From positions 109,573 through 173,572 of the forward strand of contig BDDD01000020.1 of the NCBI GenBank assembly GCA_001972305.1: a stretch of 64,000 nucleotides of DNA, in the 5' to 3' direction. The notes beneath the pieces are model-generated. The model was not told where the DNA came from, ran no database searches, and was given only the letters and a program-made list of their open reading frames with translations. The position numbers and the translations under genes were made by a program. This stretch comes from Cephalotus follicularis (lineage: Eukaryota > Streptophyta > Magnoliopsida > Oxalidales > Cephalotaceae). Positions 11,505 through 22,493 of this stretch are shown here, piece after piece; position 1 is the stretch's first letter, and every line of letters starts with the position of its first letter.

Positions 11505-11932
11505 TGTTATGCCCTGGAATGTGCTGTTTTCAACTGTTTTGATTCGTTTGATCCCCGAATCGATCCGAATCTTTTCCAAACACTGTTATGAGTTTGTTTA
11601 ATGCTTCTAATGTGTTTTAAACTCTTATACATATGATTTTGAATGTCTTTATAGATTGTGGAGTTTCAAGTGGATTCCGTTTAAAATTGTCTATTCGTAA
11701 GTACTTTGCAAGCGCATAAGGTACGGATTTTCTGTTCCTTGGCTATCTGACCTTCAAACTGAAACTGTTTTGATAAGCTACTTTGTTTATGAAATCAACG
11801 ATGTTTTATGATTTTGATACGTTTCGAATTTAAAGTTGGTTTGACATTTTAATTGATTCCGACTTTATCTATACATATGTTATGGTACGATATGTTAGGA
11901 TACGATATGTTATGATATGACATGTTATAATA

Positions 11933-12184
11933 TTGTTGTGAGCAGTTTTTGAATATGTTGTGTGAAAACATATTTATGTGAGTTAAGTTGATTTTGATAA
12001 ATCAATTATTTTTTTTAAATTTAAATACTGAGTATTGTACCCACCTATGGGGCGTATCCATAGGCACGTCGTGGGCCTGGCACGGGGACGTGACACTTCC
12101 GTAGCGGTGTGATTAGACTACGGCGTCTCTGAGTGTATGAACGAATCCCATGAGGTGGATTTGTGGATCCGCTATGTGATAGAG
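11933..12184 (+). repeat. 252-bp duplication, copy ending at the gap
   Basis: By eye identical to 13406-13657, starting TTGTTGTGAGCAG and ending at the first N. It probably arose from scaffolding rather than biology. Confidence 0.85.
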
Positions 12185-12657
12185 NNNNNNNNNNNNNNNN
12201 NNNNNNNNNNNNNNNNNNNNNNNNNNNNNNNNNNNNNNNNNNNNNNNNNNNNNNNNNNNNNNNNNNNNNNNNNNNNNNNNNNNNNNNNNNNNNNNNNNNN
12301 NNNNNNNNNNNNNNNNNNNNNNNNNNNNNNNNNNNNNNNNNNNNNNNNNNNNNNNNNNNNNNNNNNNNNNNNNNNNNNNNNNNNNNNNNNNNNNNNNNNN
12401 NNNNNNNNNNNNNNNNNNNNNNNNNNNNNNNNNNNNNNNNNNNNNNNNNNNNNNNNNNNNNNNNNNNNNNNNNNNNNNNNNNNNNNNNNNNNNNNNNNNN
12501 NNNNNNNNNNNNNNNNNNNNNNNNNNNNNNNNNNNNNNNNNNNNNNNNNNNNNNNNNNNNNNNNNNNNNNNNNNNNNNNNNNNNNNNNNNNNNNNNNNNN
12601 NNNNNNNNNNNNNNNNNNNNNNNNNNNNNNNNNNNNNNNNNNNNNNNNNNNNNNNNN
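12185..12657. other. assembly gap (473 N)
   Basis: A run of N. The sequence immediately left of it (11933-12184) is repeated at 13406-13657, and the right contig starts TATAATATTGT, which also occurs just before 11933. The gap size and local order are therefore doubtful. Confidence 0.99.
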
Positions 12658-13084
12658 TATAATATTGTATAGTATAGTATTGTATAGCATAGGATTGTAT
12701 AGCATGGTATTGTATACATATCTATTTCAGCCTTAGTTAATTTTACAGTTTGGTTGAAATTTAAGCTTTGCATAGTTTTAGTATTTTGTAGCAACTAAAG
12801 TATTTGTTTCTTCGAATAGTTTTGTCAAAGTCAAACTTCCAGTCTATCGGTTCCTTGTCTTTTAGGCATGGAATACGCGAACGTTTCATGAATGCTTATC
12901 TGTTAAAATTTGCCTTAGGTGAACTTTGAGGTGTTAGATATTTCTGTAAGTTTTAGTATACATATTCTCAAATTTTGTGTAATCTTCGTAATTTGTTTGA
13001 GTATTGTCACAAACCTTTTCTAAGCCTAGCTAAGCCCCTAGTTTGCTTAGTTTTGTCAACTTTTGTCGTGTAAGGTCCCGTATT

Positions 13085-13244
13085 GTCAGCTGATCTTGTC
13101 CCCAGGTCAGCTGACCCCTCCGAACCGTCAGCTGACCTGGTATAATTATCAGCTGATGCGTTGGTTTTTACGTCCATCAGCTGACACAAGAAGGGAGGAC
13201 AGCTGATGTGTTGGTAAGGTCAGCTGACAGGTGTTTCTGTCGGC
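13085..13244. promoter_or_regulatory. two quartets of GTCAGCTGAC palindromes
   Basis: Cores (GTCAGC or variants) at 13085, 13106, 13127, 13148 and 13176, 13198, 13219, 13239. Spacing is 20-22 bp with a 28-bp gap; quartet starts are 91 bp apart, exactly as in the CAGTCGACTG cluster of the same LTR although the palindrome differs. Confidence 0.8.
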
Positions 13245-13405
13245 TGACAAGACCCGTTGTCTTGTCAACCTTTAGGCTGCTAAACGATGATTTTTACCAA
13301 GTTTACTAAAGATGTAATTTGATCTCTGTATACCTGTATTTATATACTAATATATACTGAACATCCACTAAATGTTTGTGTTTAAACTGTTTCTTTGCTG
13401 AACAG

Positions 13406-13657
13406 TTGTTGTGAGCAGTTTTTGAATATGTTGTGTGAAAACATATTTATGTGAGTTAAGTTGATTTTGATAAATCAATTATTTTTTTTAAATTTAAATA
13501 CTGAGTATTGTACCCACCTATGGGGCGTATCCATAGGCACGTCGTGGGCCTGGCACGGGGACGTGACACTTCCGTAGCGGTGTGATTAGACTACGGCGTC
13601 TCTGAGTGTATGAACGAATCCCATGAGGTGGATTTGTGGATCCGCTATGTGATAGAG
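13406..13657 (+). repeat. 252-bp duplication, in-context copy
   Basis: This copy continues into the rest of the LTR, including the CCACCTATGGGG block shared with the related LTR at 33520, so it is likely the true locus. Confidence 0.85.
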
Positions 13658-14563
13658 GCGTATGAATCGATTCTAGTTTATGTGATCTGAGGTGAATTCA
13701 AATATGTGGTCCGAGGTGTGATCGGACATGTGTATATGAGAATTGACTTGTGTAGTGCCGTACACTTCAATTATAGTGGGCATGTGGAATTAGCGCCTCC
13801 CTTGCCAAAATTATGATATGTGATATGAATATGGCTCAGTATGTTTTACGAACTACGATTTATAGCGTCTTAAATTGTTTCGTAATTGTTTTGAAAGATA
13901 TGAAATTGTCATTTGAATATGATTTAACTGTTTTATCTGTTAAAGATTTCTGTTACGTTATTATTGAAATATTAATATTTTTAAATTACGGTTTACTGTT
14001 TTATTTCCCTTATCCGTACTGAGGTTTACTCAGCCGCGTTTTTGTTTCCATGCGGCAGGTTTTCAGGAGCAGCGGGGGAAAGTGTGATTGAGTGGTGACC
14101 ACCCTGTGTGTTGGATCCTTAGGCGAGAGCGATCCTTATGTTATGATTAGTGGTCTGAAACATGGATTTTATGTTTTATGTTTTAAATTGGAACTGATTT
14201 ATGTTTTGAATTTTCCGCAACTACTTACTATGTCAAATGATTAAGTATTATTGTTTGATAAGACTGCCACGTTTTGGCTGTTATTGGCTAATAAAGCAAA
14301 CTTATGATTTGTTAAGTTGAGTTATGTTATGATATGACACTGTGATGACTCCCGCCGTCCGGGGGTGTTACAATTATCATAAACATTTGAGTAACATGTA
14401 GTATGGGATGCATGGTACATTATTTAAATTCAACTTATGTTAATGCTTCCACAATGATTTTTATATGGTTTGGAAAGTTTATAATTTTCCATATCTTCCT
14501 TCTAAGCTGAATATATGTTAATTGCCATGACCTCCAGTTCGATATTGGAAACGGGGTGTGACA

Positions 14564-15236
14564 ATAAAGGCCATACACACATAAAATGCATACTTAAATG
14601 ATCACCCTCCAAAATCTGACACGGGGTGATACAGCGACCGCGCCATGCCCAAACGTTTGAATTTAAAAACCTTAAAACATATAATTATTAAATCAAAAAT
14701 TAATATAATAATATATATTAAATGCGAAAATTAATGCATCAATATGTATTCGAATAAATAATACATTAGTATGTTTAAAAATAAAACCCGATATCACCGT
14801 GACCGCGCTAAGCGCAAACGTTTAAATTTAAAAAATTGAAAATATATCATTATGAAATCCGAAAGTAAAATAATAAAATATATTAAATCCGAACATCAAT
14901 GCATCAGTATGTATTCGAATAAATAATACATTAGTATGTATAAATAATAAACCCGATACAACGACGACCGCGCCAAGACTAAGCCTTTGAATTTAAAAAA
15001 CTGAGAATATAAAATTTCTAAATCTGACTTAATATAGGAATATATATTAAATCCGATAATTAATACATCAATATGTATTCGAATATATAATACATCAGTA
15101 TGTATAAAAAAACCCGATATGACCACGATCGCTCTAAGTGCAAACTTTTGAATTTAAAAAACTTAAAATATATAATTATTAAACAATTTAATAATTTAAT
15201 AATACATATTAAATCCAAAAACTAATGCATCCGTAT
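14564..15236. repeat. 164-165 bp satellite array, left part
   Basis: A GACCGCG-like anchor recurs at 14636, 14801, 14966 and 15127 (165, 165 and 161 bp apart). Each monomer has a GC-rich start (GACCGCGCCAAGCGCAAAC) followed by very AT-rich sequence with GCATCAGTATGTATTCGAA. The array is cut at 15236 by the Tat element and resumes at 41783. Bases 14564-14633 between the LTR end and the first anchor are not clearly assigned. Confidence 0.85.
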
Positions 15237-15732
15237 CGTTGATACAGAAATCCTCTCTTCAACAGTACTATACGTGGAAGGGTTTGATTTGTTAGGAGAA
15301 ACGCTGTGAATGGTCCGAGAGAATGGTGGTGATGGTTTTCCCTGCAAAGAATGAACAAACTCGTCGAAGGTCCATGAGGGTTTTCACCCGGGGACACTCC
15401 GATGCTAAAGTCAGTGATAGGAAGAGAGAATAATCACAAGGTGTTTTTGTGTGTAAAAATGGTGGACCTTGGTTATGTTTTTTATTCTGGTATTTATAGG
15501 ATGGATTGTAACTGCCTTGCTTAATTTTTGAAGGTGATTTGTGTTCCCTAAGGAAATGCCGAGCATGTCGAGATTTCCCTGATTCTCCACCGGATTTGGT
15601 GCCTAGCCGTTATTATGGGTTATCTTGCCATATTTTGATCGCTCGGCCACGTGGATATAGCCCTTGATGACATTTGTCTCCTTTTGTCGAGGACACGTAG
15701 CATTGCTTATGGACTGAATTTTTCCCATATCA
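15237..15732 (-). repeat. Tat element 3' LTR
   Basis: It pairs with 41281-41777; both share long blocks such as GTTAGGAGAAACGCTGTGAA and end CCATATCA on the plus strand. The first base here is C instead of T. A TATA box (minus TATAAATA) is at 15491-15498. No palindrome array is present. Confidence 0.9.
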
Positions 15733-15752
15733 TATGCTCCCCTGGTCTTCTT
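15733..15752 (-). other. polypurine tract of the Tat element
   Basis: The minus strand reads AAGAAGACCAGGGGAGCATA directly before the 3' LTR start TGATATGG. Confidence 0.65.
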
Positions 15753-16028
15753 TTTTCTGGGCCCGGCAGAGGAAGAAGACCATTTGTGCCCTGGCCCGAT
15801 TCTGAGTGGGGCTTTAATAAATGTTTAAATCATGACTTGGCTATTGGGCCTGGACTGCTCAGCCCAATTTGGATATTAACTCCAAGGAGGTAAGGCAAAC
15901 GTCCGTAACATTTTCGTCTATTCATTTTCCGCGTGTTAGCTCTTCACCTGTCGCACCTGACTTGACGAGTTTGATCTCAACCATTTAATCCGTGCGTGAT
16001 CCAATGGTCTGAAATAGGTCCCTGTCCC

Positions 16029-18659
16029 TTTAAAAGACGTTGTCTTCCAAGAGAAGTCTCCTTACCCTTCCTTGAATCCATACAGCTCCCGATCGTCTAA
16101 TACTCGACATTCTCAGATTTCCAATCAGTTTTGCACCTAGTCTTCTTCAAGGATCTCTGGTGAGGTTCTTTTCTTGTTTTACTTGTTTTTGAAAAACTGT
16201 TGGGTCTTCCTTAGGGGTTTTCTCAGCCTGCTCATCCTCTCTCTCTCTTAGGAACTTCAAATGGATAGAACCAAGCACACCTCCAGACAGGTTAACGACC
16301 CGGACGTGGTGAGTCCCCTGATTGAGGGCGTGACCATAGCTGAGAGCCCTCTAGATGCTGAGGTGGAGATGGATGCTATCACCGCGGGGTCTCCCGGATT
16401 AGCCTCCACCAGAGCGGGGACCCAAGTGTTTAGGGTAAAATTCGAGAAGAGCGTGCTCAACCGAGAGAAGGTGAAAGAGTTGGCCAATAAATTCTTCTTC
16501 CTAAGAGGCCTGATATATGGCCTTTCGAGCTATCCCAAGGAGGTAACTGAGAGCAAACTTGGGCTTTTTTCGGTATTCTTGGATGCTCTAGAGCACGGTC
16601 TGAGATTCCCTCTTCCACCCTTTGCTGTTGAGATCTTGGAGCATTTCAAGATCCACCCTGCATTATTACAGCCATAGTCCTGGCCCTTCATCATAGGGTT
16701 TTTGGTGAAGTTCTTGGAGTCCAAGGTGGATGCTACCATCGGACTCTTTAAAGAGTTCCACCTTATGGCAGTCTCCCCTGACAACCACGGGTACTACTTC
16801 AAGTCCTGCTCCGGACTGACCAAGAAGCTTTTGGTGGAGCCTACCAAGTCCGTCAAGGGGTGGAGAGGGAGGTACTCTCTTGTCAAGAACCTCCATGATT
16901 TCATTTCTTGCTGGTGGTCGGACTCCCTAGCTGTTCAAACACTCAACAAAAGGTCAGCTTTGAGTATGGCCGAAAAGGCCAACCTTGCAAGGCTCTCTAC
17001 TCTGGAAACCGAGGGGGTGAATCATACTGTCTGGGATGACCGCCTTTGTCGGGTTGGGCTAAGCATGTCCTTGGACTGACGGTTCCATCTGGATGAAGAG
17101 GACGAGATCCCAATCAGGATAGAGAGAGAGGGGGATGAAAACATCCATGATGATCCTGAGGCTCGGCGCGTGGCCAAGGAAGAAAGCTGTATAAAGCCTT
17201 CATCTCCTCCACTTTGACCTTCTATATTTCTTTAATTCCCCTACTATTTTCAGCCATGCTTTTGATCCTGTGGGTTCTGTGGTTTTTTGCAGCAATGGGT
17301 CCTTGACGCAGTGTGCACAACATTATGAGGGTCTGTGAGGAGAAGAAGAAGCAATCAGATGCTGAGGGATCAAAGCAGAAAGGCAAAACTGCAGAGGACA
17401 AAGGGTCGAAGCATAAGGAAAAAGTTGTGGCAGCTGAGGAGGCCCCCATTTCTGCTGCTGCCACGAAGAAAGGAGCTAACAAAGGCAAACGGACTAGGGA
17501 GGAGCATTCTCTGAGCACTCTACCCATCCCCCCAAACAAGAAAAGCAAAGGGGGGAAAGGGACTGAGGACATCCCTACTTTCGGCGCGAGCCTTCAGAAT
17601 CAAATTCAACTGCCCGCTCCTTAGAATCCTGACCAGATGATCAACGAACTGGAGGTCTTGGGCAACTCTAAGTTGAACCTGAGTGCTCCCGGTATTCCTC
17701 TCACTCTCTGCCAAGTGTTCTTCCTCCCATATGAGATTGAGGCAAGGAAGGGATGGACCAACGGGACTCTGATAAGCCAAAGCCTTCGGAGAAGTATCAG
17801 GGAAAGCAATTTCATCTATTTCTTTTTTAACATACTTTATGCCTTTCCTCTAATTTTCCTGTTTCTCTGGAAGGCTCTGAGTGATACCCATATGTTGGCG
17901 GAGACCGCTCGCTCGGCTAAAGCTCAACTGGAGGAAGTCCTGAGGGCTCAGGAGTCGTTTGTTGAGAAAAAGTAGCAGGCCGTTGAGGCTTTGGAAGAGG
18001 ATAGGGCTGAGTAGAAACCATTGAACAAGGAGCTTGGGCCCGTCAATGAGAGGTACATGTGCTAGAAGCGAAGTTCGAGAGCTACCAGACGAAAGATGAA
18101 GCTCGGGTAAAGAAAGCAGTTAACAAGGCCCTGATGGAATTCAAGTCCTAGTATCAATTCCACACACTGATGGAAGCCTCCATGGAGGATTTCAAGTCTT
18201 CCCCAGCCTTTGATGATGAGGTATTCAAGCAAGCTTCTGAGTATTTCCGTCGGGGCTTCTACTCTTGCCGGAATTGGGTTTCATCACTTCATCCCGATGT
18301 TTCTCTATCCGGCATTATGTTCTGCCCGACTGCCAATACCGTCGATATCTTTCCCAATGGGATCAAGGAGGAGGAGGAGAAAGCTGGGCTTGCCCTAGCT
18401 AAGGGAGCTCCTTCAACTCAGGAAGAAGATGAACCACAAAGGGTTGGGTCCCCAGATTTGGTCATCCTACCCTCGGATCCTGCTGTGGACTCTCTTTCTT
18501 TGCCAGCTGCTTTAGAGCTCGTCACTCGTCAACCCCCTTCAACTGAGCCCTTCAATGCTCCTCTGCCTGAGGATGGTCGAGAAGCTCCACCTCCAAGGTC
18601 TTAGTTTTTTCTTGTAATTTTCCTTTTGCAACTTGTACTCAACTTCTTGCATTAATAAA
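16029..18659 (+). pseudogene. antisense gene of the Tat element (gypsy-type transposon protein)
   Basis: This runs opposite to gag-pol, between pol and the 3' LTR. A TTTAAAAG box at 16029, a probable 5'UTR intron (GTGAGG at 16160 to TTAG at 16251), ATG at 16261, in-frame stops at 16675 and 17077, introns ending near 17293 and at 17873 (donor GTATCA at 17794), a TAG at 18602 and AATAAA at 18654 outline a spliced gene. The N-terminal 270 residues, with RFPLPPFAVEILEHF and the VSPDNHGYYFKS region, resemble the Pfam family called putative gypsy type transposon (Transposase_28); that match is from memory. Lys- and Glu-rich and coiled-coil-like sequence (MLAETARSAKAQLEEVL) follows, then an acidic, proline-rich C-terminus. 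Further stops near 17973 and 18015 make this copy nonfunctional. Its function is unknown. Confidence 0.65.
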
Positions 18660-19281
18660 GAAAGCTTTTAACATCACTGTGTATCTTCTTTATGTACTTC
18701 TTCATTTTTTTGCATGGCATGCTTGAGCTCTTTCCTAGCACTTTCGATTCCCTTAGGAAACTTTAATGCAATAGGACTTAACTTTTGCTTCATTAGAGCA
18801 TCATAATTCCCCCTAGGAATTTTGGCCTAGTCTAACTTATAGACTTTTTACATTGTGGTCTTACAATTTTCAGTCATAATTACCCAAGCTTTCTAGTCCC
18901 CTTAGGACACTTTGTTTCAAAAGCGCTTAGGCAACAATACTTAGTCTTTACGAGTTCCTGTGTGTTCGTAGACCAAGTTTTCAATCTACTCAAACAAGTT
19001 CTTATGGGTTTGCCGAGAAGGATCTCGTATGGTTTGTTATATTCTAAACCAGGTTGTATGAGCTTGCAGTCCTCATAGGGACACTTGTTTCAAAGTGCTC
19101 AGTCCAACGAACTTGATCGTTGAGAGTTCTTATGGACTCGCCTCTCAAGACACGATATTGGTTTGATCGGAGAAGTTCTTACGGACCTGCCGACCAGTGT
19201 TTGCTCCCTTGGGGGTCTTGTTGCTTCCTTAGAAGTCTTTTTAGGTTTGCTCCCTTGGGAGTCTTTAAGTTTTTTTTGGGT
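18660..19281. other. noncoding 3' region of the Tat element
   Basis: Between the antisense gene and the minisatellite I see no ORF with a domain. It is T-rich and includes loosely repeated CCCCTTAGGA and CTTATGGGTTT-like blocks. Confidence 0.5.
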
Positions 19282-19420
19282 GCTCCTCAGACAGGAGTCT
19301 CTAGCGCTCGTCAGAAGGAGTCTTTTGCGCTCGTTGGAAGGAGTCTTTAGCGCTCCTCGGAATGAGTCTTTTATGCTCCTCAGAAGGAGTCTTTAGCACT
19401 CCTCGGAAGGAGTCTTTGTT
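19282..19420. repeat. 23-bp minisatellite with an internal hairpin
   Basis: Six units of about 23 bp, consensus GCTCCTCGGAAGGAGTCTTT plus three bases. Each unit holds the small inverted repeat CTCCT-CGGA-AGGAG. It lies between pol and the antisense gene's 3' end, about 310 bp beyond the pol stop. Confidence 0.85.
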
Positions 19421-19731
19421 GATTTGACCTCGGTCTGTTCAAAACTTTAGTCTATATTTCCTTTACTCCCTTAAGAGTTTTATGTCTTCGTAAGATTTGG
19501 AGAGCTCGGGACCTGTATCAAGGGTTGTTCTAAATGCCCCCTTGGGAGCATGGTCGGACATGCTTGTATTAAAGCTTCTCGTTTGAGGGAGTTGATAGGT
19601 GGCTATTCAGAGGTTTAAGGACATGAACATTAGGCCTCCGGTCCCTTGCAAACTTGAAACTATGATCTTGGACACATTTTTAATTAAAAATTGAACTTTA
19701 TTTATAACTTTCAATATACAACTTACAATAA
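19421..19731. other. noncoding spacer after the Tat pol
   Basis: No ORF or clear repeat; AT-rich near the pol stop. Confidence 0.5.
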
Positions 19732-21845
19732 TCATTTGTAGTACTTCTTCAGATGCTCGGCATTCCAAGCTCTAGGAATTTCCCTGCCCCCAAGAGTTTC
19801 GAGTTTTAATGTTCCAGGTCGGAGCACTCTTTTAACCATGTAGGGTCCTTCCCAATTTGGGGCTAATTTTCCTATTGTACTAGTCGGATTTGCAATAGCC
19901 TAGTTGCGTAGGAATAGATCTCCTTCCTTTAATGGTAGGGGGTTTACCCTTTTGTTGTAATAACGGCTCACCCTCCGTTTGTAGGCTGCAACTTTGATGG
20001 CTGCCTTATCTCTGAGCTCTACCACTAAGTCAAGGATTTTCCTCAATCCATCTTCATTATTTTCCTCTATGAAATGTACAACCCTTGGTGACTGCACTCC
20101 AATTTCCACCGGTATCATGGCTTCTGTTCCAAAACAAAGGCTGTAAAGGGACTCACTAGTTGTGGTCCGAGGAGTGGTCCTATATACCCATAATACACTT
20201 GGTATAGCTCCTCTATCAATCTACCTTTGACCATTACTCTTGGGGTAGGCTATTGAGGCTAGCCTATGTTCAATTCTCTACTATTTGTAAAAATCACGGA
20301 ATGCTTGGCAATCAAACTGTTTATCGTTATCTAAGGCTATTGTCCTCGGGACTCCGAATCTTCAGATGATTGATTTCCAGATGAAGTTCTCCGTGTTCTT
20401 CTTTGTAATTGTGGCAAAAGGTTCTGCTTCTACCCATTTGGTGAAGTAGTCCACTGCCACAATGAGAAACTTCCTCTGCCCTGTTGCCATTGGTAATGGT
20501 CCGACGAAGTCAATCCCCCACTGTGCAAAGGGCCAAGAGGCCATGATAGACGCCAAAGGCTGTGAGGGTCTTCTGCTTATGTTAGCATTCCTCTGACATT
20601 TATCACACCTCCTTACTAAGTCTACGGCATCCTGGTGCATGGTCGGCAAGAAATAGCCCTGCCTCAACTATTTGTTGGACAAGGTTCTGCCCCCCATGTG
20701 ATTGCCACATACTCCTTCATGGACTTCCCTTAGAGCATAATCGGCCCCTAAGGGAGTGAAGCATCTCAGCCAAGGAAAAGAAAAAAGCCTTTTTGTAGAG
20801 GTTCCCATCTCAAAGTTGATATCTATTTGCTTTGTACACCAGTTTTCTCGCATCCGAGGGGTCCTCTGGAAAATTCCATTTCTCAGCCAACTGATGAGTG
20901 GAGTCATCCATTTTGGCTCATGTGGTGCATCTATGTCCATCACATCAATATCTGAGATGGTGGGTCTATCTAGGTAATCTACTAGCACGGTTTGATTTTT
21001 CTGTAACTCCTCTGCTGTGGCTAGTTTAGACAACTGGTCTACTCAGACGTTTTATGCTCTAGGCACTTTCAAGACTCCTAACACCTAGAAGGCTGACTTC
21101 AAACTCTGAACGTGTGCTAAGTACTTAGCCATGGAATCTTCTCTGGCTTCATACTCTCCACTGACCATACCAACTACTAGCTGAGAATCACTGGAGGCTT
21201 ATATTTTCGGAACCTCCAAGTGCTTTGCATTCGTCAGCACGATGATCAAAGCTTCCCACTCGGCTTGATTGTTTGTGGCCTTGAATCTGAATATCTGAGC
21301 ATACTCCAAGGTCCACCAACCTGGACTAGTTAACACCAATCCTGCTCATCTGTCGAAGGCGCAGGATGAGCCATCCATGGATAACTTCAATAACCCATTC
21401 TCTTCTTCATAAGTGTCTTCTTCCATACACTCCATAAGTGTATGGTCTCCTACAAAGTCGGCCAAGACCTGAGACTTTATTGCTGGTCTGGCCTCAAATT
21501 TTATGCCGTAATTGCCCAACTCGACCGACCATTTGATCAATTTTCCTGAGATGTCTGGCTTTGCTAGGACTTGTCTTAGTGGTTGGTCGGTCATGATCTT
21601 GATGGTATGAGCTTGAAAGTATGCCCTTAACTTTCTTGCTGCTATTATCAAAGCATAAGCATATTTTTCAACTTATCGATACCTCCCCTTGGCATCGTTC
21701 AAGGCCTTGCTGACATAATATACCGGCCTCTGAACTTTCTCCTCTTCCCTGACCAGCACTGCACTCACTCCGCCTGATGTTGCCGCAAGGTACAAATACA
21801 AGTCTTCCCCATCCTTAGGTTTTGATATCAGAGGAGGGGAAGCCG
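19732..21845 (-). pseudogene. Tat pol: RNase H, second RNase H, integrase
   Basis: Read right to left: the end of the first RNase H (ALIIAARKLRAYFQAH, MTDQPLRQVL), a linker, then a second archaeal-type RNase H (LSMDGSSC, the FKATNNQAEWEAL block, SSDSQLVVGMVSGEYE), which degrades RNA in RNA-DNA hybrids and marks Tat/Athila elements. Integrase follows: the HHCC finger ending CDKCQRNANI, the core QWGIDFVGPLP and VDYFTKWVEAE, and the C-terminal region (YYNKRVNPLPLKEGDL, PNWEGPYMVKRV, WNAEHLKKYYK). The stop is at 19732. At least five in-frame stops and the solo LTR at 21846 break it. Confidence 0.88.
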
Positions 21846-21953
21846 TGTAATGACCAGAAATTTTGTTAAAGTTATTGTTTATGGAAATATGGTTGACATA
21901 AGTGTTGTATGGTGTGTGTGTGTGTATGTTTTGCTTCTTGTGGCATTGAAAGC

Positions 21954-22229
21954 ATCGACTGTCTAATTTAAAGCGTCAACGGTTAGTCTGTGTTATGGGA
22001 TGAATACCTCAAGCATCGACCAATCTCCACACACCAAACATTTTAGTTTAAGCGCTGACAGTTTGTTCAAAGGGACGACGCTTATGCGGTAAACTTCCGA
22101 CGCTTATTTCCTTCCCTTCGACGGTTTGAACCCCATTTCTTTGTTAAACATGTTCAACCGATGACGCTTAGTGGCAAGCGGCAGCGCTTTGAGGTTAAAG
22201 CGTCGACGCTTAATGCTTATCCTTCGACG
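21954..22229. promoter_or_regulatory. GCGTCGACGC-type palindrome quartets upstream of TATA
   Basis: Quartets at 22054, 22074, 22096, 22117 and 22160, 22180, 22202, 22223 (spacing 20-22 bp; starts 106 bp apart), preceded by 21954/21975 and 22015. The last core is about 260 bp upstream of the TATA box. Confidence 0.72.
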
Positions 22230-22485
22230 CTGTAAGTAAAAACCTTGGAAGGGCCAACACTTATCTCTTTTTTTGTCGTTTTGTGAATTAATGAAAATAA
22301 TTATTGATAGATATCAAGCAATGGATGGTAGAGTTACGATCTTTTACCTGACTATTATTATTTTAAGATAAAAAAAGACAAGTGTCGTTAATTTGGTGTA
22401 AGAGAAATTTATCACGTGGGCAGCATAAACGTGGGCAACGTCAATGCTGATGCACGATGAGTAAGGAAGTCTGCTTTAAGTCCCC

Positions 22486-22493
22486 TATAAATA
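22486..22493 (+). promoter_or_regulatory. TATA box of solo LTR
   Basis: TATAAATA following CCCC, with a purine-rich leader starting about 35 bases downstream. Confidence 0.75.

Larger units (their letters stand above)
10183..14372 (+). mobile_element. solo LTR, large family, nested in a gypsy 3' LTR
   Basis: It begins TGTAATACCC and ends GGGTGTTACA, with perfect 5-bp duplications ATTAT on both sides. There is no gag or pol. It is related to 31225-34797: both hold the blocks CCACCTATGGGG, GTGATTAGA/TTTATGGCGTCTCT and TGCGGCAGGTTTTCAGG near the 3' end, but this copy has only one TACGGAT...GGCTATCTG unit (about 11720) against eleven there. A 473-base gap and a 252-bp duplicated stretch inflate the apparent length of 4190 bp. 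Confidence 0.85.
3352..14563 (+). mobile_element. Ty3/gypsy (Tekay-like) element, 5'-truncated
   Basis: From left to right: RNase H and integrase (3352-4434), an inserted solo LTR (4435-7018), the integrase C-terminal part (7019-7800), the polypurine tract, and the 3' LTR (7815-14563) split by another solo LTR. Gag, protease and RT are missing: the element begins abruptly inside RNase H at the head-to-head junction with the minus-strand fragment. Removing inserts, the LTR is about 2.55 kb, close to the solo LTR at 43268-45761, which is related in sequence. Confidence 0.85.
7815..14563 (+). repeat. gypsy 3' LTR, split by a nested solo LTR
   Basis: The LTR starts TGTAATGTCC after the polypurine tract and ends GGGGTGTGACA at 14563. 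Bases 10183-14372 are a separate insertion flanked by ATTAT on both sides (10178-10182 and 14373-14377). The two halves join into about 2554 bp that follow the solo LTR 43268-45761 in order: palindromes, GA-rich leader, TA repeat, TTAGCC-type hairpin and the final ACATGTAGTATGGG block. A CCATAAAAATGCGC block near 8312 resembles a TATA region shared with that LTR. Confidence 0.88.

Noticed and set aside
12045..12794. Long ORFs across 12.1-12.8 kb
   Set aside because: They consist mainly of unknown residues from the N gap.
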